From the NCBI GenBank assembly GCA_013339895.1, contig JABACO010000010.1, positions 8,303,453-8,367,452 on the forward strand: 64,000 nucleotides of DNA. The letters run 5' to 3'. Each line of letters begins with the position of its first letter. Within the stretch, counting starts at the first letter, position 1. Position numbers and translations under genes: made by a program. The notes under the pieces are model-generated. The model was not told the DNA's origin. It did not search any database and was given only the letters and a program-made list of their open reading frames with translations. Below are positions 53,101 to 62,895 of this stretch, piece by piece. The stretch is from Ephydatia muelleri (taxonomy: Eukaryota; Porifera; Demospongiae; Spongillida; Spongillidae).

Positions 53101-56100
53101 GCCCTTTGAAATGGAAATGTACAAATGAGTGTCGCAAGCTCACTAGTGAAGAAGTAGCAATAGTGTTAAAAACAAATTCATTGTTCCAAAAGTCCATTGA
53201 AGACCTCAGAGCTGGGCTTGATGCTCTTGATTCAGGGTGTGGTCATGTTCATTATGATGTCACTTTGAAATCACATTCTGGGTTTATTGATCAGCTTGGG
53301 CATCCTATTTATTGTATACCGGTATAAACCAACGACCCGTAGAACAGCACATTTCTCTCTTGAAAAAAATTCAAAGGTAAATACTAAATTTTTTACAAGT
53401 TGTTTCAATACTCTGTCTGTCACGTAGATGGCTGAAGAAGTCGGGAAAGAATTTTTGGTGACTCTGAAGGAGAGGAGGTCGTGGAAGCACATACATCCTC
53501 CTTCATCACAACTTCTGCCCCCGCCAGCGCTAGCCTCACCACCAGCAGCAGCGCTGCCCCGCCAGCGCTAGCCCTACCACCAGCAGCAGCGCTGCCTCCG
53601 CCAGCGTTAGCCCCACCACCAGCAGCAGCGCTGCCCCCGCCAACGCTAGCCCCACCACCACCAGCAGCGCTGCCCCCGCCAGCGCTAGCCCCACCACCAC
53701 TAGCAGCGCTGCCCCTGCCAACGCTAGCCCCACCATCAGCAGCAGCGCTGCCCCCGCCAGCGCTAGCCCCACCGCTGCCCCCGCCAGCGCTAGCCCCACC
53801 GCTGCCCCCACCAGCGCTAGCCCCACCACCATGGCCAGCAGCAGCGCTGCCCCCTCCCCCCCCCCCCTAGAGCTAGTCCCACCACCACCAGCAGCGCCCC
53901 TCCCACCGCCAGTACCAGTTCTGCCCCCGCCACTGCTCCCCCCAATGCTGCCCCCGCCTTTTTTCCTGCCCCCGCCACCCGCATGGCCATACCCAAGGCG
54001 GGGGGGGGGAGAAGAGGAAGAGGAGGGAGAAGAGGCCGAGGAGGCGGCAAAATAATTAATTATATTTAAAACTATTATACGTACCATTTTTAATTAATTA
54101 TGTGTTTGTTAATTTATTACTTTTCATTATTAAAGTCGCATTGTAAAAACAAAGCATTTATAAGTTCTTTGACACGGAGAAAAAAAAACTTATGAAACAA
54201 GTAAATAAAAACATTCTCTAACGAGAAAGTTGGTGGGCATATAGGATTGACAATGTTGGTGTAAAAAGCACGGAAACAAGTGTGACAGAAATGTTACTGG
54301 AAAATTGAAATAGGCCTATATTTAGCCCAGTCACATTTAGGCAGCGCACGCCTGAGAAAATGGGCTAAATATAGGCCTATTTCAATTTTCCAGTAACATT
54401 TCTGTCACACTTGTTTCCGTGCTTTTTACACCAACATTGTCAATCCTATATGCCCACCAACTTTCTCGTTAGAGAATGTTTTTATTTACTTGTTGCATAT
54501 TAGATTTCAGGGATTATTATAATCGCTTGTATACATGCAAAAATTAAAAAATGGAATCTTACTTCTTTCAGTACTATTTCTTTACAAGTATAAATGAATC
54601 GATTGCAGGCAAAGCATTTATGACATGTTTCTTGTAAATAACAGATTGCATCAGTATCAACTTTGCTTGGTACCGTATTTAAATTGTGCCCCAACATACG
54701 TGACGGATCACATCTATATTCATCCGAGCGGTCAAACGGGCAGTCGATAATTGAGTTGCAGGCCAGTGTAGAATTGATACAGCCTCCATTGGTGCACCGA
54801 AACATATTAGCAGAGCAGTTGCCTAAGCACGGAGAGAAAGAACCAGGGTTTGCGAACAATTTAGATGTGTACACGTTTTGTGTACAGAGAGAGATAATTA
54901 AACGCGTGGCATGTATGCATGGACAGGTGAATCGAGCACTCCATGTCCCGCAAGAAGTAGAGCACAAAGAGTTAACACTATTGCATCAGGCTGTTCTGGT
55001 CAAATTTGTGCCGCAACAGCGGCTGGTTACAAACAACGGAGTACTTACCGCATCCAATCTCATCACTGTTGTCTGTGCAATCATTCAAGCCATCACACTG
55101 CCAATAACCTTCGATACAATTTCCATTTTGGCACTGAAATTCACCCACAATGCACGCACCTGAATCAGATAGATTAAACTCGGATTAACGTACCCATAAA
55201 AATAAATTACGAACCAAACCAAAAGCAGAGTAATTATATCTATTTACGTGAGCCCCTCTTTGATAATGATAATATTTATATACCAGTTTCTTTTAAAAAA
55301 ATAAACAAACATCTAAATAAAGCGTTAAAACTTCCACTAATAGTTTTTAATTGTATAAAGCAAAGGGACGTTTTTACAACTACTGTCTCTCTTCTCATCT
55401 GCGTAGAGTAAATCATAGAAGCTCAAGAGGGATATAGTGATCAGTCTATATACCAACCAACAGGTCCGATCCATTTTGCATGGACATGAATAACATTGTT
55501 AGCAGTCCAAAGACTGAACCTGAGCCCTGGATCATAATTATCACTCGTGCAGGTCTTGGCGAATTATTCTTTAGTTAGTTACCTTCAAGACTGTATATAC
55601 GTTGAGATTTATTATCACGCACAGCAAAAAAAACGCCTCAATGAATTCTTGATGTCCTATTGCTCACATTCTGGTACAAAATGCTTGCATACCTGGTACA
55701 AAATGTTAGCATTTTGTACCAGAATGTAAGTGATAAATCAATTAATTGGATATCAAGAATTGATTCGAAACGTTTTTGTTTTGCTGTGTACGCCTTGGTC
55801 TCACGAACTCCAGCCATTTATCGAGCAAACTCATTAATAACTCGAAAAAAAGCCACATCCAACGAGAAGGCATACGAATATCTGCAGCGAGGCAGTGCAG
55901 CATCCATTCTTGGGTTTGCTGGTTTAGATTTAGATGTAGTGCAGTTGTACATGTATTGAACTGTTTGTCTAGAGTTGAACTTAATCCATGCCATTTTTTT
56001 TTTGTAAATAATAACGTGAAATGGACAGCAAGTTGCAGTCCGAATTTTGATAGGGAACAGGTAAACTACTATACATGTTGGTTGGGTCTTTCGAGTGCAG

Positions 56101-59100
56101 ACACCTCGTTTCTATCAAACACCGGTTCTGTGAAAATCGAGTACTTTTTACGCTATTTTGTCTAAGTCAGATTTTGGAAATATTAGTTAGATATTTTCTG
56201 TACAGTTCAACTCTCTACACAACGTTTCGTGCTATTACTAGCTTCTTATGGGCTTCCGTTCCGATACTGCATCAGTTAGAATTCGTGAGGGTAAAAGCAT
56301 CCCGAAAAAAAAGTACACTTTTTTCTACTGTGTACTCTTGGCTCACAAAAGGTATATTTCGATCAAATAGATGGAGTTCGTACATGTATGGCACTATCTT
56401 TTTGTGCTAGGTGATAAACAACACAACAAGCACCACAGGGATTTTGCACCTCGTTCCCGGACTCAAGCGCGAAGGAGCTACATAGTACACCAACACAAAA
56501 TCACTGCAAAGTGGTTAGCTATATGTTCTTGAATGTGCCTGATGAGCTCAGGCTTGTTCCCATGCTGTAACATTTTATCGATAATGCTCTTATTAGCATG
56601 ATTGATATCAATCAAAAGCATATACCACAAGGAAGGACAAGCATTTACACAATGTATATGTTACCATCAATAAAACTAATAACTTGGCCCCTTGTTTTGC
56701 ACATATCAAAATATCTCAAGACACTCCTATTTAGATTACCTTCATTTTTATCCCCTTCCCCCCTGCACCTTTCCAACTAATGGGCCACAAATGAAGGTAA
56801 TCTAAATACGGGTGTTTTGAGATATTTTGATATGTGCCAAACAAGGGGCCAAGTTATTTATTTTATTAATGGTAACATATTCACTATAATAGAAAATTGG
56901 TTACACGGGATCCTTATGCATTACAAAATTTCCAGTACTACACTTACATTGAAATGTATGGCTAATAAAAATTCAGAGCCTTTACAACTCCATGACGATA
57001 CTCCAATTTTCATTACCCAAGCTGTTGATTGATGAAGCCATACATGTATGCATAATTTGGTTCAGTATATGACAGCTGCCAAATACTCTGTTAACATAAG
57101 GTGGCTTTTTATCTAGATTCAGAGGTTTGCTTGTTATTGCATGACCTGTATTAATAACCTCAGGGTGGGATCGTTTCCACAAGCTAACGCATGTTATTTC
57201 AAGATTTCAATTTTTTTTTTAATACTCTAGAAGTCTGAAATATTCACTGAGAATCGAAGTATCTGTCATGGAGTTTTAATGCTCTGAAATTTTAACTAGC
57301 CATGCATTTCAATGCAAGTGTTGCATTTCTATTACACGTACTAGAAATTTTATAATGTATGCACTAGGTCTCTTTTCGCGGAAACGATCCCATGTAACCA
57401 ATTCTCTATTACAGTGGGCCACCTTGTGTATCAGCATAGGAGGTTAATAGTTAAATGTGTAGAATTGATACAGCCTCCATTGGTGCACCCAAACATATTA
57501 GCAGGGCAGTTGCCTAAGTATGGAGAGAAAGAACCAGGGTTTGTGAGCAATTTAGATGTGTATACACGTTTGTGTACAGAGAGAGATAATTAAACGCGTG
57601 GCATATATGCATGGGCAGGTGAATCGAGCACTCCATGTCCCGCAAGAAGTAGAGCACAAAGAGTTAACACTATTGCACCAGGCTGTTCTGGTCAAATTTG
57701 TGCCGCAACAGCGGCTGGTTACAAACAACGGAGTACTTACCGCATCCAATCTCATCACTGTTGTCTGCGCAATCGTTAAAGCCATCACACTGCCAATAAC
57801 CTGCGATACAATTTCCATTTTGGCACTGGAATTCACCCACAATGCACGCACCTGAATCAGATAGATTAAACTCGGATAAACGTACCCATAATACGAACCA
57901 AACCAAAAGCAGTCAGGCGGTTATAATTATATATATTCACGTGAGCCCCTCTTTGATAATATTTATATACCAGTTTCTAACTTCCACTAATAGTTTTAAA
58001 TTGTATAAAGCAAAGGGACGTTTTTACAACTACTGTCTCTCTCATCTGCGTAGAGTAAATCATAGAAGCTCAATAGGGATAGTGATCAATCTATATACCA
58101 ACCAACAGGTCCGATCCATTTTCTCATGGACATGAATAACATAGCATTCCGAAGACTGAACCTGAGCCCTGGATCATAAGCATCACTCATGCAGGATTTG
58201 GCGAATTATTCTTTTTAAAAAGGTAGTTAGTTACCTCTAAGACTGTGGATGAGACTATACGTTGAGCAAAATTTATCATTACTCACAGCAAAAAAAAACG
58301 CGTTTAATCAATTCTTGATGTTCTATTACTCACATTCTGATACAAAATGCTTACATACCTGGTACAAAATGTTAGCATTTTGTACCAGAATGTAAGTGAT
58401 AAATCAAGAATTGATTCGAAGCGTTTTTGCTTTGCTGTGTGCCCCTTGATCTCACGAACTCCAGCCATTTATCAAACACATTAATAACTCGAATTAATTT
58501 AAAAAAAGCCACATCCAACGAGCCTAACTCGAAGGCATACATTTTCCAACAAATATCTGCAGCGAGGCAATGCAGCATCCATTCTTGGGTATGCTGGTTT
58601 AGATTTAGATGTAGTGCAGTTATATACCATGTATTGAACTGTTTGTCTAGAGTTGAACTTAATCCATGCCATTTTTTTGTTGTAAATAATTAAAACGCTA
58701 AATGGACAGCAAGTCGCAGTCCATATTTTGGATGAATTTTGTTAGGGAACAGGTAAACTACTATACATATTCAATTGGTTGGGTCTTTCGAATGCAGACA
58801 CCTCGTTTCTATCTAAAGCTAAATGTGATCCCCAAAAGAAATTCTTGTCGATATACTAACTAAAAACTTTACCAAGTCGAAACAACGCTTGTTTGACACT
58901 AATGGTTTATGCGGCGTTAGAATTTTGACTCGGACGATCGTCGACATGCATATAAACCGCTTTTCAGTACAATGCGTTGCGTAATCAATCTACTATTGCG
59001 TAACGGTGGAGCATAGATGAAATTATTAAGTCACGTGACAACCTGTTGGTTGTTATTTGCATAAACGGAACCAGATTTCATTCACTATTGTTGCAAAAAC

Positions 59101-60020
59101 TGATGCTAACCGTTGAAGGCGTGGGAGAAAAAATGCTCAGTACCTCAATAATATAATCTCAACTCAGACACACAATTTATACTGCAAACTGTTCAAAATA
59201 CTCACCAAAAATGACGCATTACAATAATGCCATCTCACTGCATCCTACTTTGCTGCACGCACGAGACAATGCATCGGCAATTTTGGTGTGGTCAACGACT
59301 CTGGAAATGACCGTATATTGGTACGGCTGAAGTGCTAGGCTTCACCTGCACAGGCAAGGGTGCCACACCCTCGAGCCAACAATAGTAATAGACGCGTTCC
59401 CAGACCTAACGTACAGCTATGAATATTAGATTGGGTTCGAGATTAAAATAGTGGTTATGGCATTCGGCTTGGATTTCACCCAGTTTTCTCCCTATGACTT
59501 CGTATTCCACTACTATCGGATGCGATACATTCTTCAGACTGTTTTTAGATCGCACACATTACCTATACAGAACGCATGCAGCCATCCTGCATGGGAAGTA
59601 ACTTCTTTTATTAGTCTTCAAAATCACTAGACATCATTGTTGCGATCAGAGCTGAGATCACCCCATACTGAATACAGCCGGCAATGAAATAACTAAAAGT
59701 CTGTTTAGCGGACCAAGCCACAGCCAGAGTTTGAGCTAGTTGGGTGTGACCCGGCTTCCATATATAACAGACTTACTTGCACTGTTGCCAAAAACATCTG
59801 TACCTCAGTTTGCAGGTATTTCAAATTTTCGACGAGCATGCATATGTCAAGTGAGATGTCCCCAGTCGCATGTATCGTAGAGTATCTCTAAAGTAGTATG
59901 CATATATGCATACCTCGCTTATGTTGACCACCCTGTGCGTCGTGCAGTCACATGCTCACGTAACTCACTCGCGGAGAGGGTTGATGATACAAGAAGAAGT
60001 GCTAAAACGGCCACCTTCAT
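43556..60020 (-). CDS. LDLa-repeat single-pass membrane protein, right copy (complete model)
   Basis: Proposed exons in transcription order: 60020-59960 (signal peptide), 57851-57741, 55159-55049 and 54822-54700 (LDLa), then 12 LDLa exons between 49207 and 45007, 44320-44217, and 44113-43556 (stop). All 15 LDLa exons and the first exon are phase 1, so the model stays in frame. The protein would have a cleavable signal, 15 LDLa modules, a Thr/Pro linker, a membrane-proximal domain of about 100 residues, a Thr stalk, a TM helix ([20 protein letters not shown]) and a short basic tail (RRIKKRNK). LDLa modules bind Ca and usually ligands, so a surface receptor or adhesion role is likely, but the ligand is unknown. 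The link between the first four exons and the rest spans a 5.5-kb intron and is inferred. They could be a second gene. Confidence 0.65.
44217..44320 (-). CDS. Thr/Pro-rich linker exon (right gene)
   Basis: 104 bp, entering phase 1 and leaving phase 0, with acceptor CCCCAG and donor GTACAA. Encodes a Thr/Pro linker and [19 protein letters not shown]. Confidence 0.8.
45007..45631 (-). CDS. LDLa exon cassette 4 (A-B-C)
   Basis: Exons 45631-45521 (A), 45426-45316 (B) and 45132-45007 (C, 126 bp, one codon longer: RFYYFPTC). A-to-A spacing from cassette 3 is 1200 bp. Last LDLa before the linker exon. Confidence 0.83.
46213..46831 (-). CDS. LDLa exon cassette 3 (A-B-C)
   Basis: Exons 46831-46721 (A), 46625-46515 (B) and 46335-46213 (C). 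In the C module the SDE of the Ca loop is changed to LDE (FGGLDEQGC), probably weakening Ca binding. A-to-A spacing from cassette 2 is 1213 bp. Confidence 0.83.
47421..48044 (-). CDS. LDLa exon cassette 2 (A-B-C)
   Basis: Exons 48044-47934 (A), 47845-47735 (B) and 47543-47421 (C). The B module has SDISDEFGC instead of SDLSDEFGC. Its A exon starts 1163 bp from that of cassette 1. Confidence 0.83.
48581..49207 (-). CDS. LDLa exon cassette 1 (A-B-C)
   Basis: Exons 49207-49097 (A, 111 bp), 49002-48892 (B, 111 bp) and 48703-48581 (C, 123 bp), each phase 1-1 with GTAAG or GTATGT donors. The C module reads [12 protein letters not shown] where the others have SPDQYRCG. Confidence 0.83.
49530..50170. 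repeat. Dispersed repeat, copy 1
   Basis: Matches 56560-57450 in the same orientation (shared segments TTGGCCCCTTGTTTTG, CATATCAAAA, AAGGTGGCTTTT and GTGGGCCACCTTGTGTATCAGC). Copy 1 lacks the inverted-repeat core of copy 2. Confidence 0.65.
50770..51027. mobile_element. Fold-back element (family G)
   Basis: The left end TAGCTAAAAACATTCTCTA is mirrored by TAGAGAATGTTTTTAGTTA. Inner arms GCAAGTAAACAAGGGTC and the complement of TACATTTTCCCTTATTG pair as well. About 258 bp, no coding content. Confidence 0.7.
51683..53330 (+). pseudogene. Basic 15-residue-repeat protein gene, sponge-type multicopy family
   Basis: Exon 1 (51683-52095) encodes a Lys/Arg-rich protein with two 45-bp tandem pairs: [15 protein letters not shown] (51808-51895) and [15 protein letters not shown] (51913-52003). 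Donor GTATG at 52096. Exon 2 starts at 52660 after ATATAG, with phases matching (ends in [20 protein letters not shown] and following). The frame shifts in the A run at 52900-52904, then continues [45 protein letters not shown] and [13 protein letters not shown] to 53327. I recall similar proteins as a multicopy family in a sponge genome, function unknown. It lies on the opposite strand within a large intron of the LDLa gene, consistent with mobile origin. The A-run shift makes this copy doubtful. Confidence 0.55.
53429..54055 (+). repeat. 39-bp Pro/Ala/Thr-coding minisatellite and acidic end
   Basis: About ten copies of a 39-bp unit built on GCTGCCCCCGCCAGCGCTAG (53511-53880). All frames read as low-complexity ([18 protein letters not shown]). 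A missing C at about 53560 and variable C runs change the frame between copies. A GA-rich end (53999-54050) would encode acidic or RG-rich residues depending on frame. Possibly the last exon of the preceding gene, but no single frame can be defended. Confidence 0.6.
54056..54196. other. AT-rich spacer
   Basis: No feature seen. Confidence 0.4.
54197..54494. mobile_element. Near-perfect fold-back palindrome (family G)
   Basis: 298 bp. Left arm from AACAAGTAAATAAAAACATT, right arm ending AATGTTTTTATTTACTTGTT. The arms are almost identical over about 135 bp with a loop of about 30 bp around 54330-54362. A strong hairpin former. Confidence 0.8.
54700..54822 (-). CDS. LDLa exon, type E
   Basis: 123 bp, phase 1-1, acceptor TTAG and donor GTATGT. 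Encodes [18 protein letters not shown] through [11 protein letters not shown] plus four extra residues. Six Cys. Confidence 0.75.
55049..55159 (-). CDS. LDLa exon, type D (second)
   Basis: 111 bp, phase 1-1. Nearly identical to 57741-57851 ([21 protein letters not shown] here). Part of the tandem duplication 54760-56120 against 57455-58815. Confidence 0.83.
55682..55742. other. Hairpin GGTACAAAATG (copy 1)
   Basis: CTGGTACAAAATGTTAGCATTTTGTACCAG forms a stem of about 13 bp. The same hairpin is kept in the duplicated copy at 58359-58388. A further CTGGTACAAAATGC half-site lies just upstream. Confidence 0.6.
56560..57450. repeat. Dispersed repeat, copy 2, with inverted-repeat core
   Basis: Copy of 49530-50170 with an extra palindrome at 56690-56863: CTTGGCCCCTTGTTTTGCAC through AGGTAATCTAAATACGGGTG pairs across a loop of about 45 bp. 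No coding content. Confidence 0.65.
57458..57513 (-). pseudogene. Truncated E-type LDLa exon
   Basis: The acceptor and the first 56 bp ([18 protein letters not shown]) match the E exon at 54700-54822. It then breaks off into the repeat 56560-57450. The 3' half with three cysteines and the acidic loop is lost. Confidence 0.7.
57741..57851 (-). CDS. LDLa exon, type D (first)
   Basis: 111 bp, phase 1-1, acceptor TTCAG and donor GTAAGT. Encodes [14 protein letters not shown] through [16 protein letters not shown], six Cys and a complete acidic loop, the best-conserved LDLa of the window. Confidence 0.85.
58816..59959. other. First intron of right gene model; no feature seen
   Basis: No LDLa exon, ORF with known motif or clear repeat was found here. 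Confidence 0.4.
59960..60020 (-). CDS. Signal-peptide exon
   Basis: ATG at 60020-60018 encodes [18 protein letters not shown] followed by EL, a textbook eukaryotic signal peptide with predicted cleavage after SAS or SA. The coding part is 61 nt, ending in phase 1 at a GTGAGC donor. This fits the phase-1 start of every LDLa exon downstream. It lies about 2.1 kb 5' of the first LDLa exon. Confidence 0.7.
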
Positions 60021-60511
60021 TCTGCGGTATAAAACAATATTCCAGTTTTTGCCTATGGGCGGGGTTCAAGTACATTTATTTCTGCTGCGGCTGCGCCTGT
60101 ACACTAAATTCAACAGGAGGGAGGAACTCAGGATGGGGTGTGGTCCTATATGAATAATCAATGAATGGGTGCGTGTGTGGGGGGGGGATTGGGGGAGTGT
60201 GGTAGGTCCCTAAGAGGGTGTAAGGGGTAATATCATCTTAAATCGTTGTAATCATACGCAGAAATAGATTTTCCGAATTACTTTTTTTTTCCAGCTGCTA
60301 CCATAATCTAGATAAATTCAAGGCAATGTATGGGTTCCGCCCTCTTTTTGGCCGCCATGTTTTTATTCAAGCTTGCTATGTTTGACGTCACTGATCTGTT
60401 TACACGTGATTGGGAATTGGAAATGCAGTGTTGTATAGCTGTTGGTTAGCGCAATAGTAAAGACGATAGTACCTCCAGTGGCGTTAGTTTTCACTGTCCT
60501 CTACTGAAACG
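60021..60511. promoter_or_regulatory. Candidate (possibly bidirectional) promoter region
   Basis: Lies directly 5' of the signal-peptide ATG (minus strand). It contains GGGCGGGG (60058, GC box), a perfect CRE TGACGTCA (60382-60389), GCCGCCATGTTTT (YY1-like, 60350) and a plus-strand sequence ending in a good donor AACG|GTGAGT (60511/60512). A plus-strand first exon could start here. No expression evidence. Confidence 0.35.
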
Positions 60512-61322
60512 GTGAGTTTTGAACCATGCACCCCGACGCACTCTCGTGTTTCGTATTCCTTCTCATATCGAGAAATTGGCTATGCGGTATTCGGTCATTG
60601 CGTCATTCAATGTCCATAGAAAATGTATGGACGCATTTAGAAAACTGCAGCTAACTGCAGAAAAAACCAAATGCTCTCGGATTTGCAATGTGGGTACTAG
60701 TTGACATATTTTGTGTAGTTTTTCGCAACTTAAGTACCTATATCCGCACTTCCACATTAATTATGCAAGGTTTCCAATGCCCATTCATTTTTTTATTCAG
60801 TCATCAATAGTTTCCAAACCAAATGATATTTTCCTTACCTGCTCACGGATTACATGAGAGTAATCAATGCACTTATTTATCATTATTTTTTCAGAGCTTA
60901 GGGCCTTCAAATCGCACTTCCCTTGAATGGTTAGTGAGATACACCCACATTCAATGTGCCTACCACGATCATCACGTGCCACCCTATCGTCAGTCAGCCG
61001 TGCCCAGACCTGGTTGTTTTTTGATGTTGTATTAATGACCAAATATGTACTGACTTAGCATGACCCCTTGTAAGAGTGGGCACTAATTGGGATTATATGT
61101 TGCAAAGACGGAGGTAGCGATTACACAGAGGAGTTTGACACTCATAGAATCGAGTGCCTGGGCATGACAACCAACCAGTCTTCTTACGGAAGCATCTTGC
61201 AAGTCTCAGAGTCCTAGGTTAGCATGAATGTGACACGAACATGATTACAGTAGCTACGTCCGTAATAGGCTAAATGGTTGTGTAACTGTAATATACCGGA
61301 GCGTTAGTACATATATTAAGCA
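60512..61322 (+). other. Unassigned; possible small exon at 60891
   Basis: After TTTTTTCAG at about 60891 there is an open stretch (SLGPSNRTSLEWLV...) on plus and another on minus (60797-61042). Neither has a recognisable motif. They might belong to a gene starting at 60440-60511. Confidence 0.25.
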
Positions 61323-61649
61323 GGCCCGTAGCCAGGAAGTTAGGCGGCGGGGGGGGGGGGGGGGGGGGGAGGGAAGTCCGTCAGGTCCCCCCTCGCGTTT
61401 AGCGGGCCAAATACGAAAAGCGAGACACCTACGGGCCTAATGCATTTTTATATGTACCATAACTAGAAGAGGCGGAACTCGAGCATCGAACGGGGGAGGT
61501 AGTCTCGTACCCAGACCCACCATGACGTAAGTGTTTATCGCTTACAGTAAACACTACCACCTGTCGTAGTGTAAGCGATAAACGCTTACGTCATGGTGGG
61601 TCTGGGTACGAGACTACGGGGGAGGGGGGATCCCCCCTGGCTATGGGCC
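61323..61649. mobile_element. MITE with GGCCCGTAGCCAGG ends
   Basis: Left end GGCCCGTAGCCAGG, right end CCTGGCTATGGGCC. It contains a poly-G run (61349-61369) and a second palindromic element (61499-61617) nested inside. Confidence 0.65.
61499..61617. mobile_element. 119-bp palindromic MITE
   Basis: GTAGTCTCGTACCCAGACCC at the left is the exact reverse complement of the right end. The arms pair for about 50 bp (through ACGTAAG-GTTTATCGCTTAC) around a loop of about 20 bp. Confidence 0.8.
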
Positions 61650-61690
61650 TGATAAGAGCTTACACATAGTGAGGTAACGTCATAGATTTC

Positions 61691-62642
61691 TAAGGGTCAA
61701 TCCACCTAATTTGACAAAGCAGATTCTCAGATTCTGATGCAACTTCCCATATATAGTTGTCTTCATATAAGAAGACATTTGACCATTTAACCTTAAAATG
61801 GTTTAGGAGATACGCATTGCTGAACAATTAACCATGTTACTGATAAGCTCAACTTTGAAATGCCTTATCTTTATCCCCACTTTGAACATAGTTGCATGTT
61901 TGACATCAAATCCAAGATCTCAGGATTTACAATCAATATATGATATGCATTTTGGAGGGAAGTCAAAGGGTTAAACATTAAATCAGTTTTCACAAATACT
62001 GTATGAAGAACGTTGATAGTCACCACTTTTTTTTTACCAGTGTGGATACAACATTGAACTTAGTGTTTTTGCAAAATAAAAATGTTGATTATGAATAACC
62101 CCTGAGAACCTCAAATGGTTTTATGTGCAACTGTCATTTTGAGTGGATTTAACAATAAGTGTGGCTAAGTGGGTTACATAACATTCCAACCTCAGCAATC
62201 AAAACTATAATGCACATAAAACCATTTGAGGTTCTCAGGGGTTATTTTATTTTGCAAAAACACTAAGTTCAATGTTGTATCCACTGACTATCAACGTTCT
62301 TCATACAGTATTTGTGAAATCTCTGTTATAAACTGATTTAATGTTTAACTCTTTGACTTCCCTCCAAAATGCATATCATATATTGATTGTAAATCCTGAG
62401 ATCTTGGGTCAAACATGCAACTATGTTCAAAGTGGGGATAAAGATAAGGCATTTCAAAGTTGAGCTTATCAGTAACGTGGTTAATTGTTCAGCAATGCGT
62501 ATCTCCTAAACCATTAAGGTTATTAAAGTAATACATGGTTAAATGTCTTCTTATATGAAGACAACTATATATGGGAAGTTGCATCAAAATCTGAGAGATG
62601 CTGTCCATCTGCTTTGTCAAATGAGGTGGATTGACCCCTAAA
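61691..62642. mobile_element. Roughly 950-bp fold-back palindrome
   Basis: TAAGGGTCAATCCACCT at the left tip pairs with AGGTGGATTGACCCCTA at the right tip. Arms of about 430 bp match throughout, including AACATTGAACTTAGTG and the segment CCTGAGAACCTCAAATGG near the centre. The loop is about 80 bp around 62130-62212. Arms differ by scattered substitutions and a few indels. No coding content. Confidence 0.8.
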
Positions 62643-62895
62643 CTATCTGTATGGTAACATCTGGTACAAACGGTGGAAGCATCAAATGTACAATAGCAGT
62701 CATACACTGGCGGTACGCACTTTATTGACCTTTCCCATTGAAAATGAATGGCTTATTAAAGATTCCACACTTTTAACTTTGCAACAGTTAGTCGGACTTT
62801 AATTTGAGGTGCATAAGATTTGTGTCAACTATAACATTTGAAAACTACCATGTTTTTTTCTGCCCCATATGTGTATGTACATGCATGTACATGTA

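Larger units (their letters stand above)
54760..56120. repeat. Segmental duplication, copy 1
   Basis: Direct-orientation match to 57455-58815, covering the D LDLa exon, part of E and the upstream non-coding flank. Small indels distinguish the copies. Confidence 0.7.
57455..58815. repeat. Segmental duplication, copy 2
   Basis: See 54760-56120. Its left edge abuts the repeat 56560-57450, which cuts the E exon in half. Confidence 0.7.

Noticed and set aside
53536-54087. Minus-strand Gly/Ala-rich frame of 183 codons
   Set aside because: Low-complexity shadow of the 39-bp minisatellite. No domain and no start context.
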